From contig NZ_CP155729.1 of assembly GCF_039724765.1 (NCBI RefSeq), positions 3,729,501-3,793,500 of the forward strand: a DNA stretch of 64,000 bases, written 5' to 3'. Under the pieces are notes generated by a model. It ran no database searches, was not told the DNA's origin, and saw only the letters and a list, made by a program, of their open reading frames with translations. The position numbers and the translations under genes are program-made. This DNA is from Sagittula stellata E-37. Lineage in GTDB: Bacteria > Pseudomonadota > Alphaproteobacteria > Rhodobacterales > Rhodobacteraceae. Within the stretch, counting starts at the first letter, position 1. Each line of letters opens with the position of its first letter. Shown in pieces: positions 1 to 9,643 of the stretch.

Positions 1-785
1 TCGCCCAGCCCCGCCAGCGACGTCGACCGCTCCTTCAACAGCTCGATCGCCTCGTCGCGGCGTCCCTTGCGCACCCGCCAAAGGAAGCGTTCATAGGCCA
101 GCCCAGCGTTGTCCGCCAGTTCCGGTGGCACCCGCGCGATCAGCGAATCGACATTGCCCACCGCTGCGCGCAACCCCATGCGGGCCTCCGCAAGCGCGCG
201 CCAGCCGTCGTCCGCGAAAGGCAGCATGGCGGTGGCGTTCTGGCTCCAGCCATTCCACAGCGCCATGTCCAGCCGCGCGATGTGATGGGGCTTCAGGATC
301 TCGCCCCAGGTCGACAGGAATGCCCGGCGCTCGTCGCTGGTCAGCGACAGCGTCCGCCAGGCCAGCACGATGTCGGCCTGTGCCAGCCCTTCGTCCCCTT
401 CCGTCATATGGACACGCGCCAGCGCCAGAGCCCCCGCGCCGGACTGCGGCTGGTGATCCGAGAAAAAGTGCTGGATCTGCGCGTTCGTCGCCTCGTCGGC
501 CATGATCGGCTCGGACTTCTCGCGCAGGTAGTCCATCCCCGGCCAGTCCGGATTGCGGGCGATGAAGTCCATCACCTCTTCCGAATCTCCCCGCCCCGAC
601 CGAAGCGCGTGCCACAGGATGACATCGACGGCGATCTGGCCGTCGCCACGCGCCTCGATCTGGGCGGCGGCCCAGTTTCCGGTGCGCATCGACTGCATGG
701 CCTTGGCAAGCGCCTGCCCGCTCTCCTGCGCGGCGGCGGCCATGCTGGTGCAGATCAACAGCAAAACGGCAAGAAGGCGCGACAT
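1..785 (-). CDS. slt: Soluble lytic murein transglycosylase, N-terminal part (truncated by window edge)
   Basis: Reading leftwards from an ATG at 785, the frame stays open to the window edge (261 complete codons). It starts with a signal peptide (MSRLLAVLLLICTSMAAAAQ) followed by an alpha-helical, repeat-like sequence. This resembles the superhelical N-terminal domain of Slt70-type transglycosylases, which cleave peptidoglycan strands in the periplasm. The catalytic SLT domain would lie beyond position 1 and cannot be checked. The gene diverges from dapA, an order common in Rhodobacteraceae. The family call rests on the N-terminal pattern plus this neighbourhood. Confidence 0.72.
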   Translation of the reverse strand, partial: MSRLLAVLLLICTSMAAAAQESGQALAKAMQSMRTGNWAAAQIEARGDGQIAVDVILWHALRSGRGDSEEVMDFIARNPDWPGMDYLREKSEPIMADEATNAQIQHFFSDHQPQSGAGALALARVHMTEGDEGLAQADIVLAWRTLSLTSDERRAFLSTWGEILKPHHIARLDMALWNGWSQNATAMLPFADDGWRALAEARMGLRAAVGNVDSLIARVPPELADNAGLAYERFLWRVRKGRRDEAIELLKERSTSLAGLG

Positions 786-927
786 GAGCTTGCAATTCCC
801 GCAATGAAACTTAATAGACCCCTCCGGAGGATATCGCTCGCACCCATGGCTTCAACTCACTTTCCCGCTGGGTCGGCGGAAATTCTCCACAAGCGACGAC
901 GAACCCGAAACAACAAAGGAGCGTGAG

Positions 928-1803
928 ATGTTCAAGGGATCAATGCCTGCCCTGGTCACGCCGTTCAAGGACGGCGCGGTGGATTTCGAAACGCTCAAAC
1001 AGCTCGTCGACTGGCACGTCGACCAGGGGAGCCATGGGCTGGTGCCTGTCGGCACGACCGGCGAGAGCCCGACGCTGACCCATGACGAGCATGAAGAAGT
1101 CATCCGCTGCGTGGTCGAGGCCGCCGCAGGCCGCATTCCCGTCATCGCCGGCGCCGGGTCGAACAACACCGACGAGGCCGTGCGCTTCATGGTCTACGCC
1201 CAGACCGTCGGCGCCGATGGCGCACTGGTGGTGACGCCCTACTACAACAAGCCGACGCAGGCCGGGATGATCGCGCACTTCAAGGCGGTGCACGATGCCG
1301 CCGACCTGCCGATCATCATCTACAACATCCCCGGCCGCTCGGCCGTGGACATGAGCCCCGAGACCATGGGCGAACTTGCAAAGCTGCCGCGCATCGTCGG
1401 CGTCAAGGACGCCACCGGCGACCTCGCCCGCGTCTGCAAGCAGCGCATCACCTGCGGCAAGGACTTCATCCAGCTCTCGGGCGAGGACGGCACGGCGCAC
1501 GGCTTCAACGCGCAAGGCGGTGTCGGCATGATCTCCGTCACCGCCAACGTGGCGCCCGCCCTCTGCGCACAGATGCAGGAGGCCTGCCTCGCCGGTGACT
1601 ACGCACTGGCGCTCGACCTGCAGGACCGGCTGATGCCGTTGCACCAGGCGATCTTCCTCGAACCGGGCCTGTGCGGCGCGAAATACGCCATGTCGCGTAT
1701 CGGTCTCTGCGCCGAGGACATGCGCCTGCCGCTACTGCCGGTCACCGAACCGGTGCGCGAGCGGATCGACGCGGGCCTGCGCCACGCCGGTCTGCTGAAC
1801 TGA
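928..1803 (+). CDS. dapA: 4-hydroxy-tetrahydrodipicolinate synthase
   Basis: The 291-residue protein condenses pyruvate with aspartate semialdehyde, the first committed step of the diaminopimelate/lysine pathway, in the cytoplasm. The N-terminus ([12 protein letters not shown]), the [10 protein letters not shown] loop, Tyr132 in YNIPGR and the Schiff-base Lys160 in GVKDATGD are all present, and the length is typical for the family. The start is fixed by an AAAGGAG ribosome site just upstream of the ATG. Its stop overlaps the start of the next gene by one base (TGATG). The dapB gene lies about 12 kb away on the other strand. Confidence 0.97.
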   Translation: MFKGSMPALVTPFKDGAVDFETLKQLVDWHVDQGSHGLVPVGTTGESPTLTHDEHEEVIRCVVEAAAGRIPVIAGAGSNNTDEAVRFMVYAQTVGADGALVVTPYYNKPTQAGMIAHFKAVHDAADLPIIIYNIPGRSAVDMSPETMGELAKLPRIVGVKDATGDLARVCKQRITCGKDFIQLSGEDGTAHGFNAQGGVGMISVTANVAPALCAQMQEACLAGDYALALDLQDRLMPLHQAIFLEPGLCGAKYAMSRIGLCAEDMRLPLLPVTEPVRERIDAGLRHAGLLN

Positions 1804-2129
1804 TGACGGATCGGGCCGGGATCTCTTTGCTCGGCCCGAACCCACTGCACGTGCGGCGGCGCATCTTCCTTGCGACGGCGGCGGGCGCGCTGGCGTTCCT
1901 GGGGCTCGACATCGCATTGCAAGGCCGCGATGGCACGGGTCCACTGATTGCCGCCTTCCAGCTGCTCTCCGCAGCGGCGCTCTACATCCTCGTCTTCCGG
2001 CTGGTGCATCCGGCGATGATGCGCTGGCTGCTGGCCCGGACCCGCAAGGGCTCTACCCGTCGGCTGTCCGGCTTCACGCGCTGGTATCTCGGCACGGGCG
2101 TCAACGATACGTCTTCAGACCCACGGTGA
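1803..2129 (+). CDS. Small predicted membrane protein, function unknown
   Basis: A 108-residue protein whose ATG overlaps the dapA stop codon (TGATG), so it is probably translated by coupling. Two hydrophobic stretches, at about residues 23-41 and 51-67, look like membrane helices. They are followed by a basic tail (MMRWLLARTRKG). I recognise no family. Its last 29 bases overlap the 3' end of the convergent DUF2252 gene. The stop-start coupling and continuous hydrophobic pattern argue for a real gene; no role in lysine synthesis can be claimed. Confidence 0.6.
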   Translation: MTDRAGISLLGPNPLHVRRRIFLATAAGALAFLGLDIALQGRDGTGPLIAAFQLLSAAALYILVFRLVHPAMMRWLLARTRKGSTRRLSGFTRWYLGTGVNDTSSDPR

Positions 2130-3567
2130 ACGCTCCCAGCTTCAGGTCGCGCTTGTAATAGGCGTGATCGCGGTCCAGCCGCTTCACGGCCTCCTTGGCA
2201 AATCCCAGAATGTCGTCGACGAACAGGTCGAACGGCTCCATCGCCTCAAGGATGCGCGGCTCGATCCGGTAGTCCAGCTGACCTGCATCGTCCGACCGCG
2301 CATGCGCCTGCGCCAAGGCCCGGCCGCAGGCCGCCGCATAGCGCTTCCAGCTTTTCTTCGACAGATCGTCGAGATCGACATCCTCGCGGAACGGTGCACG
2401 CTCCCGCGACATGAAGCTGACGCCGTCGATCTCCACGTTGCCGTAGAACACATCGCCATTGGCAAGATGCACTGCCTGCCCGTGGGCGATGCGATCCCCT
2501 TCCTTCCCCGCGTCGAAGTCGTTGGCGGGCACCAACCCCTCCAGCGCCGAGCGGCGGGCGCGCTTGAATTCTACGATCAGATCGTCGGTCGCATCCTCGG
2601 ACGGCCCCTCCAGCAGCACATAGTAGCGCGCCAGACCCAGCGAGGCCGTGCCCTGCCCATGCCGGAGACAGACATCCTTGACCTTCAGCCGGTTGACGCG
2701 GCCCGACTTCTCGACACCCGCGGCCTTGGCGATCTGGTCGATGTAGCCCTGGAACTCGTCGACCCTCGTGGTCAGCGGGGTCAACTCGTCATTGGCGCGA
2801 AAACCCAGCCCGTTCTCCGCCAGATACCGATCCCAAAGCCAGTCCTTGCGGCTTTCACGCGCTTCCTCGAACAGCTTGCGGATCACTTTCGGCGAATTGT
2901 CCTGCCGCATCTGCTGGCTGGATTCCGTGTCATGCCGGGAATAAAAGGCGATGCCGTCGCGATACCCCTTGATGAAGCAGCGCGCGATCTTCAGCCGGTG
3001 CTTTTTCTTCAGATCCCCTTCCTCCTCGGCGGCCAGCAGGAACCCCGTCACGCCGCGCTTCAGATCCCAGCTGAAAGGCCCGTAGACCACGTCGTCGAAA
3101 TCGTTCACCCCGAAGATCGGCGCATTGTCCGCGTTGGGCATGACGCCGAAGTTTTCCGGATGCACGTCGCCCAGCACCAGAACGGTTGGCATCCGCGCAT
3201 CGTCGCCCACCATGTCGCGATGAAACAGCAAAGACGTGCCCCGGAAGAACGCAAACCGGCTGTCCGCCAGCTTGCGAAACTTGGCATCCGCACCGTCGGA
3301 CTTCTGCGCAATCCGGACGGCGTGATCCTCGATGATCGTCTCCCGCACGTGGCGCCGCCGCGCCTCTCCGGTCAGGTTGCAGGGCCGCATGACGCAGGGG
3401 TCCTCGACGAACCGCCGGGCGAGACGCCGGTAATCCTCCACCCGGCTCTTCAGCTCGGTCACCGGGTTTTCGGGGGGCGTGTTGACGGACTGTGTGCGCC
3501 GCGCCTCTTTCGAGTTGCCGGATGCGGATTTCGAAGGTTGCTGCCGTTTTCTAGCCTGCGTCGCCAA
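2101..3567 (-). CDS. DUF2252 family protein
   Basis: A 488-residue protein matching the DUF2252 family. That family is thought to be distantly related to protein-kinase-like phosphotransferases, but its biochemical role is unknown. Recognisable elements are FFRGTSLLFHRDM, the conserved GDVHPENFGV segment and the VNDFDDVVYGPFSWDL acidic motif. The start chosen is a TTG at 3567 with GGAG six to seven bases upstream. The frame continues further upstream but through a terminator and a repeat, so a longer protein is unlikely. The basic, low-complexity first 40 residues are probably disordered. The 3' end overlaps the convergent small membrane protein gene. Confidence 0.85.
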   Translation of the reverse strand: MATQARKRQQPSKSASGNSKEARRTQSVNTPPENPVTELKSRVEDYRRLARRFVEDPCVMRPCNLTGEARRRHVRETIIEDHAVRIAQKSDGADAKFRKLADSRFAFFRGTSLLFHRDMVGDDARMPTVLVLGDVHPENFGVMPNADNAPIFGVNDFDDVVYGPFSWDLKRGVTGFLLAAEEEGDLKKKHRLKIARCFIKGYRDGIAFYSRHDTESSQQMRQDNSPKVIRKLFEEARESRKDWLWDRYLAENGLGFRANDELTPLTTRVDEFQGYIDQIAKAAGVEKSGRVNRLKVKDVCLRHGQGTASLGLARYYVLLEGPSEDATDDLIVEFKRARRSALEGLVPANDFDAGKEGDRIAHGQAVHLANGDVFYGNVEIDGVSFMSRERAPFREDVDLDDLSKKSWKRYAAACGRALAQAHARSDDAGQLDYRIEPRILEAMEPFDLFVDDILGFAKEAVKRLDRDHAYYKRDLKLGAFTVGLKTYR

Positions 3568-3630
3568 TGGTCGCTCCTGTCTTCTGTCAGAAGCGCAACG
3601 CAGGCCCGCGCGCCTTCGTTCCGGCAGGCC

Positions 3631-3654
3631 AGGCGGCGCACAGCCCCGCCCTAC
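3631..3654 (-). repeat. REP-like hairpin element, copy 1
   Basis: Read on the minus strand this is GTAGGGCGGGGCTGTGCGCC followed by GCCT. It can fold into a GC-rich hairpin. Two near-identical copies lie at 45455-45478 and 45530-45553. All three are in non-coding spacers, as expected of an extragenic repeat family. Confidence 0.6.
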
Positions 3655-3683
3655 CTTGACGCGCGCCCGATCTCGGCGCCACA

Positions 3684-3717
3684 CAAAAAAAGGGCCGGAA
3701 CACCGTGCCCGACCCTT
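3684..3717 (-). terminator. Rho-independent terminator after the M16 protease pair
   Basis: On the minus strand a stem of AAGGGTCGG pairs with CCGGCCCTT (nine pairs, one G-U) around a ten-base loop. It is followed directly by a run of seven T. It lies about 90 bases downstream of the M16 gene that ends at 3807 and before the DUF2252 start, so it separates the two minus-strand units. Confidence 0.8.
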
Positions 3718-3750
3718 CCCTTCATCTTGGTCCAAATACCCTCGGGGGGT

Positions 3751-3798
3751 CCGGGGGCAGAGCCCCCCGGCAGATCGCCTGCGCGGCACGCGCAGGCG
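3751..3798. other. Two GC-rich hairpins directly after the M16 stop codon
   Basis: A first imperfect hairpin, CCGGGGGC-AGA-GCCCCCCGG, occupies 3751-3770. A second, perfect nine-pair hairpin, CGCCTGCGC with GCGCAGGCG, occupies 3776-3798 around a five-base loop. Neither has a T run. They sit between the M16 stop and the terminator at 3684-3717 and may act as 3'-end stabilisers of that transcript. Confidence 0.55.
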
Positions 3799-3806
3799 AC
3801 ACGAAG

Positions 3807-5126
3807 TCACTGACCGACGGTCGCATCCTCCAGCCCCTCGGGCTGGCCCACGACGACGAAATGCAACTCCTCGGGCTTCATCAGCTCACCCGCCACGCGC
3901 TTCATGTCGTCGAGCGTGACAGCCTCGATCTTGGCGTTGCGCGTCGTCACGTAGTCGATACCGAGGTCGTCCATCTGCATGCCCACGAGGATCTGCGCGA
4001 TCGGTGCGTTGCCGTCGAAGCGCAGCGGATAGGCGCCGGTCAGGTAGGTCTTGGCCTGCTCCAGCTCCGCCTCGGTCACGCCGTCCGCGGCCACCTTCGC
4101 CCATTCGTCCCGGATGACCGAGATCGCGTCGGCGATGCGGTTGTTGGCCGAGGCCACGCGCCCGATCACCAGCTCGGCGTGGTCCTTGGGCATCAGGTAG
4201 GAATAGACCCCATAGGTCAGGCCGCGCTTCTCGCGGACCTCCTCCATCAGCCGCGCCTCGAAACCCCCACCGCCGAAGATGGTGTTCAGCATGTAGGCGG
4301 CGAAGAAATCGGGATCGTTACGCTTCATGCCGCGATGCCCGAAGATGGCCACCGACTGCGGCGTGTCGAAAGGCAGCACCGTCACACCGGCCTCGGTCTC
4401 CACCGTCACGTCCTCCGGCATCGGCGCGCCGGTCTCCGGCAGGTCGCCCAGCAGCCGGTCGATCAGCACACCCAGGTCCTCGGCCGAAATGTCGCCCGCC
4501 GCCGCGATGTAGACCCGGTCCCGTGCCAAAGCGTTCTTCCACGCCTCGACCACGTCGTCGCGGGTCAGCGCGGTCACGCTCTCGATTGTGCCCGAGTAGT
4601 CGGAGCCGTAGGGATGATCGCCGAAGACCATGCTGTCCCAGGCGCGCGTGACGATCTCGTCCGGGTCCGTCGCGTCGGAGCGCAACGAGGAGAGCACCTG
4701 CTGGCGCACCCGTTCCACGCTCACCTCGTCAAAGGTCGGTTCCACCAGCGACGCGCGCAGCAGGTCGACCGCCGCATCCTGCGTCTCGGTCAGGAATTTG
4801 AGCGAAATGCTCACCGAGTCGTCGCTCGCGTCGTAGCCGATCTGCGCGGCAATATCCTCCTTCGCCTCGGCAAAGGCCTTGGCGTCCATGTCGGCAGAGC
4901 CTTCTTCCAGCAAGCCCACCATCAGGTTGGTCGCGCCGCGCTTGCCCTCCACGTCCAGCGATGCGCCGCCCTTGAAGCGCAGCTCCAGCGCCACGAAGGG
5001 GATGGAGGGTTCTTCCACGAGCCAGGCCTTCAGACCGCCGGGGCTCTCGACCTCCTGAATGTCGATTTCCGCATGCGCCACGGTGGCGCCGAAGATCAGC
5101 CCGAAGGCCAGGATGAAACGCTTCAT
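3807..5126 (-). CDS. M16 family (pitrilysin-like) protease homologue, non-catalytic partner
   Basis: A 439-residue protein with a signal peptide ending in GATVAHA and two M16-type halves. Where active members have the zinc motif HxxEH, this one reads TNLMVGLLEEG, so it cannot bind catalytic zinc in the usual way. The C-terminal half keeps the RGLTYGVYSY element found in M16 C-domains. Its ATG overlaps the stop of the upstream, intact M16 gene by four bases (ATGA), so the two are probably made together. Paired active/inactive subunits are known for mitochondrial processing peptidase-like M16B proteases. I infer a periplasmic heterodimer. Confidence 0.9.
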   Translation of the reverse strand: MKRFILAFGLIFGATVAHAEIDIQEVESPGGLKAWLVEEPSIPFVALELRFKGGASLDVEGKRGATNLMVGLLEEGSADMDAKAFAEAKEDIAAQIGYDASDDSVSISLKFLTETQDAAVDLLRASLVEPTFDEVSVERVRQQVLSSLRSDATDPDEIVTRAWDSMVFGDHPYGSDYSGTIESVTALTRDDVVEAWKNALARDRVYIAAAGDISAEDLGVLIDRLLGDLPETGAPMPEDVTVETEAGVTVLPFDTPQSVAIFGHRGMKRNDPDFFAAYMLNTIFGGGGFEARLMEEVREKRGLTYGVYSYLMPKDHAELVIGRVASANNRIADAISVIRDEWAKVAADGVTEAELEQAKTYLTGAYPLRFDGNAPIAQILVGMQMDDLGIDYVTTRNAKIEAVTLDDMKRVAGELMKPEELHFVVVGQPEGLEDATVGQ

Positions 5127-6463
5127 TGGGTCACCTCCTCGGCGGGCATCAGGTAGCCCGTGACGGATTTCTTCGGATCGAAGACCTCTTTGGCCGCTGC
5201 GACCACGTCCTCGCCGGTCACGGCCTGCAGAACGTCGGGCCAGGCCTGCACGTCTTCGACGGTCAGACCGGAGGTCAGCGCATCGCCATACCGCCGGGCC
5301 AGGCGGCTCACGTCGTCCTGTTCGTAAATCTGCGACGCCTTCATCCGAAACTTGATCCGGTCGAGTTGCTTCTCGTCCACGCCGTTTTCGATGAAGGCCT
5401 GGATGGTCGCGTCCATCTCCTTTTCCGCATCTTCGAGGCTCACCCCCGGTGCCGGCACCACGACCAGCCCGAAGGTGGTGTCGTCCAGCGACACACCGCT
5501 GTAGTAAGCACTGGTGTAGACCGCTTTTTTCAGGTCGAACTGCAACCGCTGGTTCAGAACGGAGGTCTGCCCGCCGCCAAGGATCTGCGACAGGATCTCA
5601 AGCGCCGCCGCCTTCTTCTGGTCGCCCGGATCGCGCTCCGGGGCAAGATATGTGCGGGTCACGTAGGGCGTCGAGACACGCGGATCGCGGAAGGTCATCC
5701 GCCGTTCGGCCAGTTGCCGGGGCTCCGACGGGCGTACACGCTCGCCCAGCTCGTCGTTCGGCGCGATGGGTTCGTAATACTCTTTGGCCAGGCGCAGCAC
5801 CTCGTCGGGCTGCACGTCGCCCGCCACGATCAGGATCGCGTTATTCGGCGCGTAATACTTGTGGTAAAATGTCAGCGCGTCGTCGAGGTCTAGGCTCTCC
5901 ATCTCGTGCCGCCAGCCGATGGTCGGCGTACCATATGGATGGTTGAGGTACAGCGCCGCTTGCGACTGCTCGCGGAACAGCGCGCCGGGATCGTTCTCCA
6001 CCCGCATGTTGCGCTCCTCGATGATGACCTCGCGCTCCGTCAGGATATCCTGCTCGGAAAGCTGCAGGTTCGCCATGCGGTCGCTTTCCATGCTCATCAT
6101 CATTTCCAGCCGGTCGGCGGCGACGCGCTGGTGATAGGCGGTCTGATCGGCGCTGGTAAAGGCGTTGTCGGACCCGCCATTCGCCGCTACCACCTTCGAG
6201 AATTCGCCCGGCGCCAGCTTCTCGGTGCCCTTGAACAACAGATGCTCCAGGAAGTGCGCCACACCCGATACGCCGCGCTCCTCGTCGGCGGCACCGGCCT
6301 TGTACCAGACCATGTGTTCGACCACCGGCGCGCGGTGGTCTTCGATCACCACCACATCCATTCCATTGTCGAGCGTGTATGTCGTGACGGGCACTTCGGC
6401 CTGCGCGACCTGCGCCGCCAAAGGCGCGGCCAGCAGGGACAGGACCAGGGGGAGTTGGCGCAT
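5123..6463 (-). CDS. M16 family zinc metalloprotease, catalytic subunit
   Basis: A 446-residue secreted protease with a signal peptide (LLAAPLAAQVAQA) and the inverted zinc motif H70-F-L-E73-H74. The third ligand, Glu150, falls 76 residues after His74, the spacing expected for M16B peptidases. The C-terminal half contains the second conserved domain. It is the first gene of a pair with the zinc-less homologue downstream. The context (lspA, a DUF3035 lipoprotein, purH upstream) is a recurrent Rhodobacteraceae order. It probably degrades short peptides in the periplasm; the natural substrate is unknown. Confidence 0.95.
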   Translation of the reverse strand: MRQLPLVLSLLAAPLAAQVAQAEVPVTTYTLDNGMDVVVIEDHRAPVVEHMVWYKAGAADEERGVSGVAHFLEHLLFKGTEKLAPGEFSKVVAANGGSDNAFTSADQTAYHQRVAADRLEMMMSMESDRMANLQLSEQDILTEREVIIEERNMRVENDPGALFREQSQAALYLNHPYGTPTIGWRHEMESLDLDDALTFYHKYYAPNNAILIVAGDVQPDEVLRLAKEYYEPIAPNDELGERVRPSEPRQLAERRMTFRDPRVSTPYVTRTYLAPERDPGDQKKAAALEILSQILGGGQTSVLNQRLQFDLKKAVYTSAYYSGVSLDDTTFGLVVVPAPGVSLEDAEKEMDATIQAFIENGVDEKQLDRIKFRMKASQIYEQDDVSRLARRYGDALTSGLTVEDVQAWPDVLQAVTGEDVVAAAKEVFDPKKSVTGYLMPAEEVTQ

Positions 6464-6600
6464 CTGGTGTCATCTCACTTTGGGAAAGGATGACACAATA
6501 CCTACGCAGCCGGCCATTAACTTCAAGTTAACTCTGGCGTGCCTCGCGCACTGGTGAAGCGGAGCTACCGGCCACGCCCGTCCCCCCTGCCCACATGGAA

Positions 6601-6624
6601 ACACCTGCCCTACCGGACAGGTGT
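6601..6624 (-). terminator. Weak hairpin downstream of the DUF3035 gene
   Basis: ACACCTG and CAGGTGT form a perfect seven-pair stem around a ten-base loop, about 30 bases past the DUF3035 stop on the minus strand. Only TT follows, so it is a weak or Rho-assisted terminator at best. It lies in the 190-base spacer before the M16 operon. Confidence 0.35.
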
Positions 6625-6654
6625 CAGAACGGCGCGCAGTGAAAGAGACAGGTC

Positions 6655-7188
6655 TCAGGGGGCCGGAGGTGCCGTGGGCGTGCGTGCCCCTGCCCTGCGA
6701 TACCGGTTCAGCCAAGCGTAGGGGTCGAGCTTCTGACGGCGGTAGGCGCGGTCATAGTCGTCGCGCGGCACGATGGACCACGAGAAGCGGCCCTTGCCCC
6801 TGCGGTACTGCTGATCCTCGGACGCCAGCGTTTGCCGGACCGCGCTGTCGCGCCCGTAACGGCTGGCCTGCTGGACAAGCGCGGCATCGCCGCCGCCGAT
6901 GGCCCCTGCCGCGCCCGGCTGGAGCGCTGCCGGATTGCCGCCAAGCGCCGCCACTGCGTCGGCCTGCGGCGTCGGATCGGTACGGTTGGCATTGCCCGGT
7001 GTCGGCTGCGGCAGTTCCGCGAAGGTCTGCGGCATGGTCAGCGGCTTGTTGGGAACGATGGCGAATTCTTCCGGCTCACCGCTGTTGGACCGCAGGTCGT
7101 GGAGCGGCTTCGGTTCGCCGCTGCGCGAACAGGCCGACAGCGCCAGCGCGCCTGTCATCACAATGATCGCCAGATGCGCTACCCGCAT
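6655..7188 (-). CDS. DUF3035-type lipoprotein
   Basis: A 177-residue protein starting at the second of two adjacent ATGs (7188), which has the better distance to GGAGG; 7191 is also possible. A lipobox, LSAC with Cys20, shows it is a lipoprotein. The mature part begins with a short LHDLRSNSGEPEEFAIVP segment and then a Pro/Ala-rich region with NRTDPTPQADAVAALGGNP. This pattern matches DUF3035 proteins found beside lspA and M16 proteases in Rhodobacteraceae. The gene just upstream, lspA, encodes the enzyme that processes such lipoproteins. Function is unknown; an outer-membrane or periplasmic structural role is a guess. Confidence 0.82.
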   Translation of the reverse strand: MRVAHLAIIVMTGALALSACSRSGEPKPLHDLRSNSGEPEEFAIVPNKPLTMPQTFAELPQPTPGNANRTDPTPQADAVAALGGNPAALQPGAAGAIGGGDAALVQQASRYGRDSAVRQTLASEDQQYRRGKGRFSWSIVPRDDYDRAYRRQKLDPYAWLNRYRRAGARTPTAPPAP

Positions 7189-7274
7189 CATACCCTCCGT
7201 TCACCCATGGTCTGACCGCTTCTAACCCATCAGGACGGCGCCGTCACGCCCATCCCGGCATCAAACCCCGAAGA

Positions 7275-7793
7275 TCAGGTGTTTTTCGCCGACGGGAACA
7301 GCACCAGCCCGAACGCCCCGGCAAAGATCGCGATATCGGCGACGTTGAAGGCGAAAGGGTTGGAGAAGCCGCAGCAGGACATGTTGAGGAAATCCGCCAC
7401 CGCGCCATACAGCACACGGTCGACGACGTTCCCCAGCGCCCCACCGATCAGCATCCCGGCCGAGATCAGGCCAAGCCGGCCCGGCGGGTCCCGGCGCATC
7501 CAGACCAGCACGAACAGCACGATGCCAAGAGCCACGGAAATCAGGATCCACCGCGTGGCCGGCGCGTCTCCGGCAAGCAGGCCGAAGTTGATGCCGTAGT
7601 TCCAAGCCATGTGGAAATTCAGGAACGGCGGCCAGACCTCGATCTGCAACCGCGTCGCGAGGTCGAGCACGTGCACAACCCAGATCTTCGAGAGCTGATC
7701 GATCACGAAGACCCAGAATGCCACCCACCAGACCAAACGGAGGGTCCCCTGCCGAACTGCGCTTTGCCTGCCTGCCACTGCTGTCTCGTTCAT
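7275..7793 (-). CDS. lspA: Lipoprotein signal peptidase (signal peptidase II)
   Basis: A 172-residue inner-membrane aspartyl protease that removes signal peptides from diacylglyceryl-modified prolipoproteins. Four hydrophobic helices are visible. The two catalytic aspartates are Asp125 in GNVVDRVLYGAVADF and Asp153 in FNVADIAIF. The extra residues MNETAVAGRQSAVRQGTL before the first helix are slightly longer than in E. coli. The ribosome site (GGGGC) is poor. It lies between purH and a lipoprotein gene on the same strand, so it is probably co-transcribed with them. Confidence 0.97.
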   Translation of the reverse strand: MNETAVAGRQSAVRQGTLRLVWWVAFWVFVIDQLSKIWVVHVLDLATRLQIEVWPPFLNFHMAWNYGINFGLLAGDAPATRWILISVALGIVLFVLVWMRRDPPGRLGLISAGMLIGGALGNVVDRVLYGAVADFLNMSCCGFSNPFAFNVADIAIFAGAFGLVLFPSAKNT

Positions 7794-8021
7794 TTTGCCC
7801 CGGCCCTGTTAACCGGTCTCGACCGGGCGGGATAGGTCGGTTTTCAATCAACTCTTCGACATCGGCGAAGGTCGGTGCGGCGCTTGTCGCATCAGCAGGC
7901 TTGCCGGTCAGGGCCTGCCTGCGTCCGCACGGCGAAAGACTATGCGCCCCCGCAGGGGCGCACAACCTCGCGCGGCGCCGGACACCGGCTCACCGCAAGA
8001 TGACGTGGGGGCCGACCGGGA

Positions 8022-9620
8022 TCAGTGGCGGAAATGCCGCATCCCGGTAAAGACCATTGCCAGCCCGGCCTCGTCCGCGGCGGCGATGACCTCGTCGTCG
8101 CGCATCGAACCGCCCGGCTGGATCACGCAGGTGGCACCGGCTGCGGCGGCTTCCATCAGCCCGTCCGGGAAGGGGAAGAACGCGTCCGACGCCACGGCAG
8201 AGCCGCGGGTCAGCGGTTCGGGCAGGCCAAGCGCCTCCGCCATCCGCTCTGCCTTCTTGGCCGCGATCAGCGCGGAATCGACACGGCTCATCTGACCCGC
8301 GCCGACACCCACGGTGGCCTTGTCCTTCACGTACACGATGGCGTTGGACTTCACGTGCTTCGCGACTTTCCACGCGAACAGAAGGTCCTCCATCTGCGCG
8401 TCGGTGGGCGCGATCTTCGTCACCACCTTAAGGTCGTCCACGGTCAGCACACCGTTGTCGATGTCCTGCACCAGTATCCCGCCGGACACCTGCCGGTAGG
8501 ACACGCGATGCTCCGCCGTATTGGCAAGACCCGGTGCAAGGATCAGCCGCAGGTTCTTCTTCTTCGCGAAGATGTCCTTCGCCTTCTGGTCGATGGCCGG
8601 CGCGATGACGACCTCGGTGAAGATCTCGGAAATCGCCTCGGCGGTGGCGCCGTCCAGCGGGCCGTTCAGCGCCACGATGCCCCCGAAGGCAGAAGTCCGG
8701 TCACAGTCGAACGCCTTCTGGTAGGCCTCAAGCAGGGTCGCACCCTTCGCCACGCCGCAGGGGTTGGCGTGCTTGATGATCGCGCAGGCCGGGCCGTCGC
8801 CGGGCAGGAACTCGCTGACCAGTTCAAACGCGGCATCGGTGTCGTTGATGTTGTTGTAGCTCAGCTCCTTGCCCTGAAGCTGCTCGGCCACCGCCACGCC
8901 CGGGCGGTTCGAGCCGTCGGCGTAGAACGCCGCCTTCTGGTGCGGGTTCTCGCCGTAGCGCATGGTCTGCTTCAGCTCGCCCGCGAACACACGGCGGCGC
9001 GGCGTCTCCTCGCCGATGGCACCCGCCATCCAGGTCGACACGGCGGCGTCATAGGCGCCGGTGCGGGCATAGGCGATCTGCGCCATCTTCTTGCGGAACG
9101 CGAGCGTGGTCTGCGCCTCTTCCCCGCCGTTCGCCTTGATCTCTTCCAGGAGCGCGCCGTAGTCCTCCACGTCGACCACCGTGGTGACGAAGGCATGGTT
9201 TTTCGCCGCCGCACGGATCATCGCAGGGCCGCCGATGTCGATGTTCTCGATCATCTCGTCATAGCCCGCGCCGCGCGCCAGCGCCGCCTCGAACGGGTAG
9301 AGGTTCACCACCAGCAGGTCGATCGGCACGATGCCGTGCTCGGCCATGGAGGCCACATGCATGCCGTTGTCGCGCAGCGCCAGAAGGCCGCCGTGCACCT
9401 TGGGGTGGAGAGTCTTCACCCGGCCATCCATCATCTCCGGGAAACCGGTCAGGTCGGAGACGTCGCGCACCTCGATGCCGGCGTCGCGGATCGCCTTGGC
9501 GGACCCGCCGGTCGACAGCAGCTCGATCTTCAGGTCGGCCAGTGCGCGGGCCAGCTCGATCAGGCCGGTCTTGTCGGAAACGGAAATCAGCGCGCGGCGC
9601 ACGGGTGCGAGGTCGGTCAT
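8022..9620 (-). CDS. purH: Bifunctional AICAR formyltransferase/IMP cyclohydrolase
   Basis: A 532-residue enzyme for the last two steps of IMP synthesis. The N-terminal IMP cyclohydrolase (MGS-like) domain begins [13 protein letters not shown] and has the [15 protein letters not shown] loop. The C-terminal AICAR transformylase domain contains the KHANPCG catalytic segment and [10 protein letters not shown]. The ATG at 9620 has GGAG eight bases upstream; the frame extends further but lacks another good start. It follows a heparinase-like gene by 23 bases. The 228 bases to lspA hold only an eight-pair hairpin (7943-7962, TGCGCCCC/GGGGCGCA) without a T run. Confidence 0.97.
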   Translation of the reverse strand: MTDLAPVRRALISVSDKTGLIELARALADLKIELLSTGGSAKAIRDAGIEVRDVSDLTGFPEMMDGRVKTLHPKVHGGLLALRDNGMHVASMAEHGIVPIDLLVVNLYPFEAALARGAGYDEMIENIDIGGPAMIRAAAKNHAFVTTVVDVEDYGALLEEIKANGGEEAQTTLAFRKKMAQIAYARTGAYDAAVSTWMAGAIGEETPRRRVFAGELKQTMRYGENPHQKAAFYADGSNRPGVAVAEQLQGKELSYNNINDTDAAFELVSEFLPGDGPACAIIKHANPCGVAKGATLLEAYQKAFDCDRTSAFGGIVALNGPLDGATAEAISEIFTEVVIAPAIDQKAKDIFAKKKNLRLILAPGLANTAEHRVSYRQVSGGILVQDIDNGVLTVDDLKVVTKIAPTDAQMEDLLFAWKVAKHVKSNAIVYVKDKATVGVGAGQMSRVDSALIAAKKAERMAEALGLPEPLTRGSAVASDAFFPFPDGLMEAAAAGATCVIQPGGSMRDDEVIAAADEAGLAMVFTGMRHFRH

Positions 9621-9643
9621 GTGGGGCACTCCAAGGGTCAGAC

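Noticed and set aside
2164..3813. Long plus-strand frame opposite the DUF2252 gene
   Set aside because: It runs through a terminator and REP-like repeat and has no recognisable domain; the minus strand carries conserved DUF2252 motifs.
7943..7962. Terminator between purH and lspA
   Set aside because: An eight-pair GC hairpin exists but is followed by TAGTCTTTCG without a T run, and gene order suggests co-transcription.
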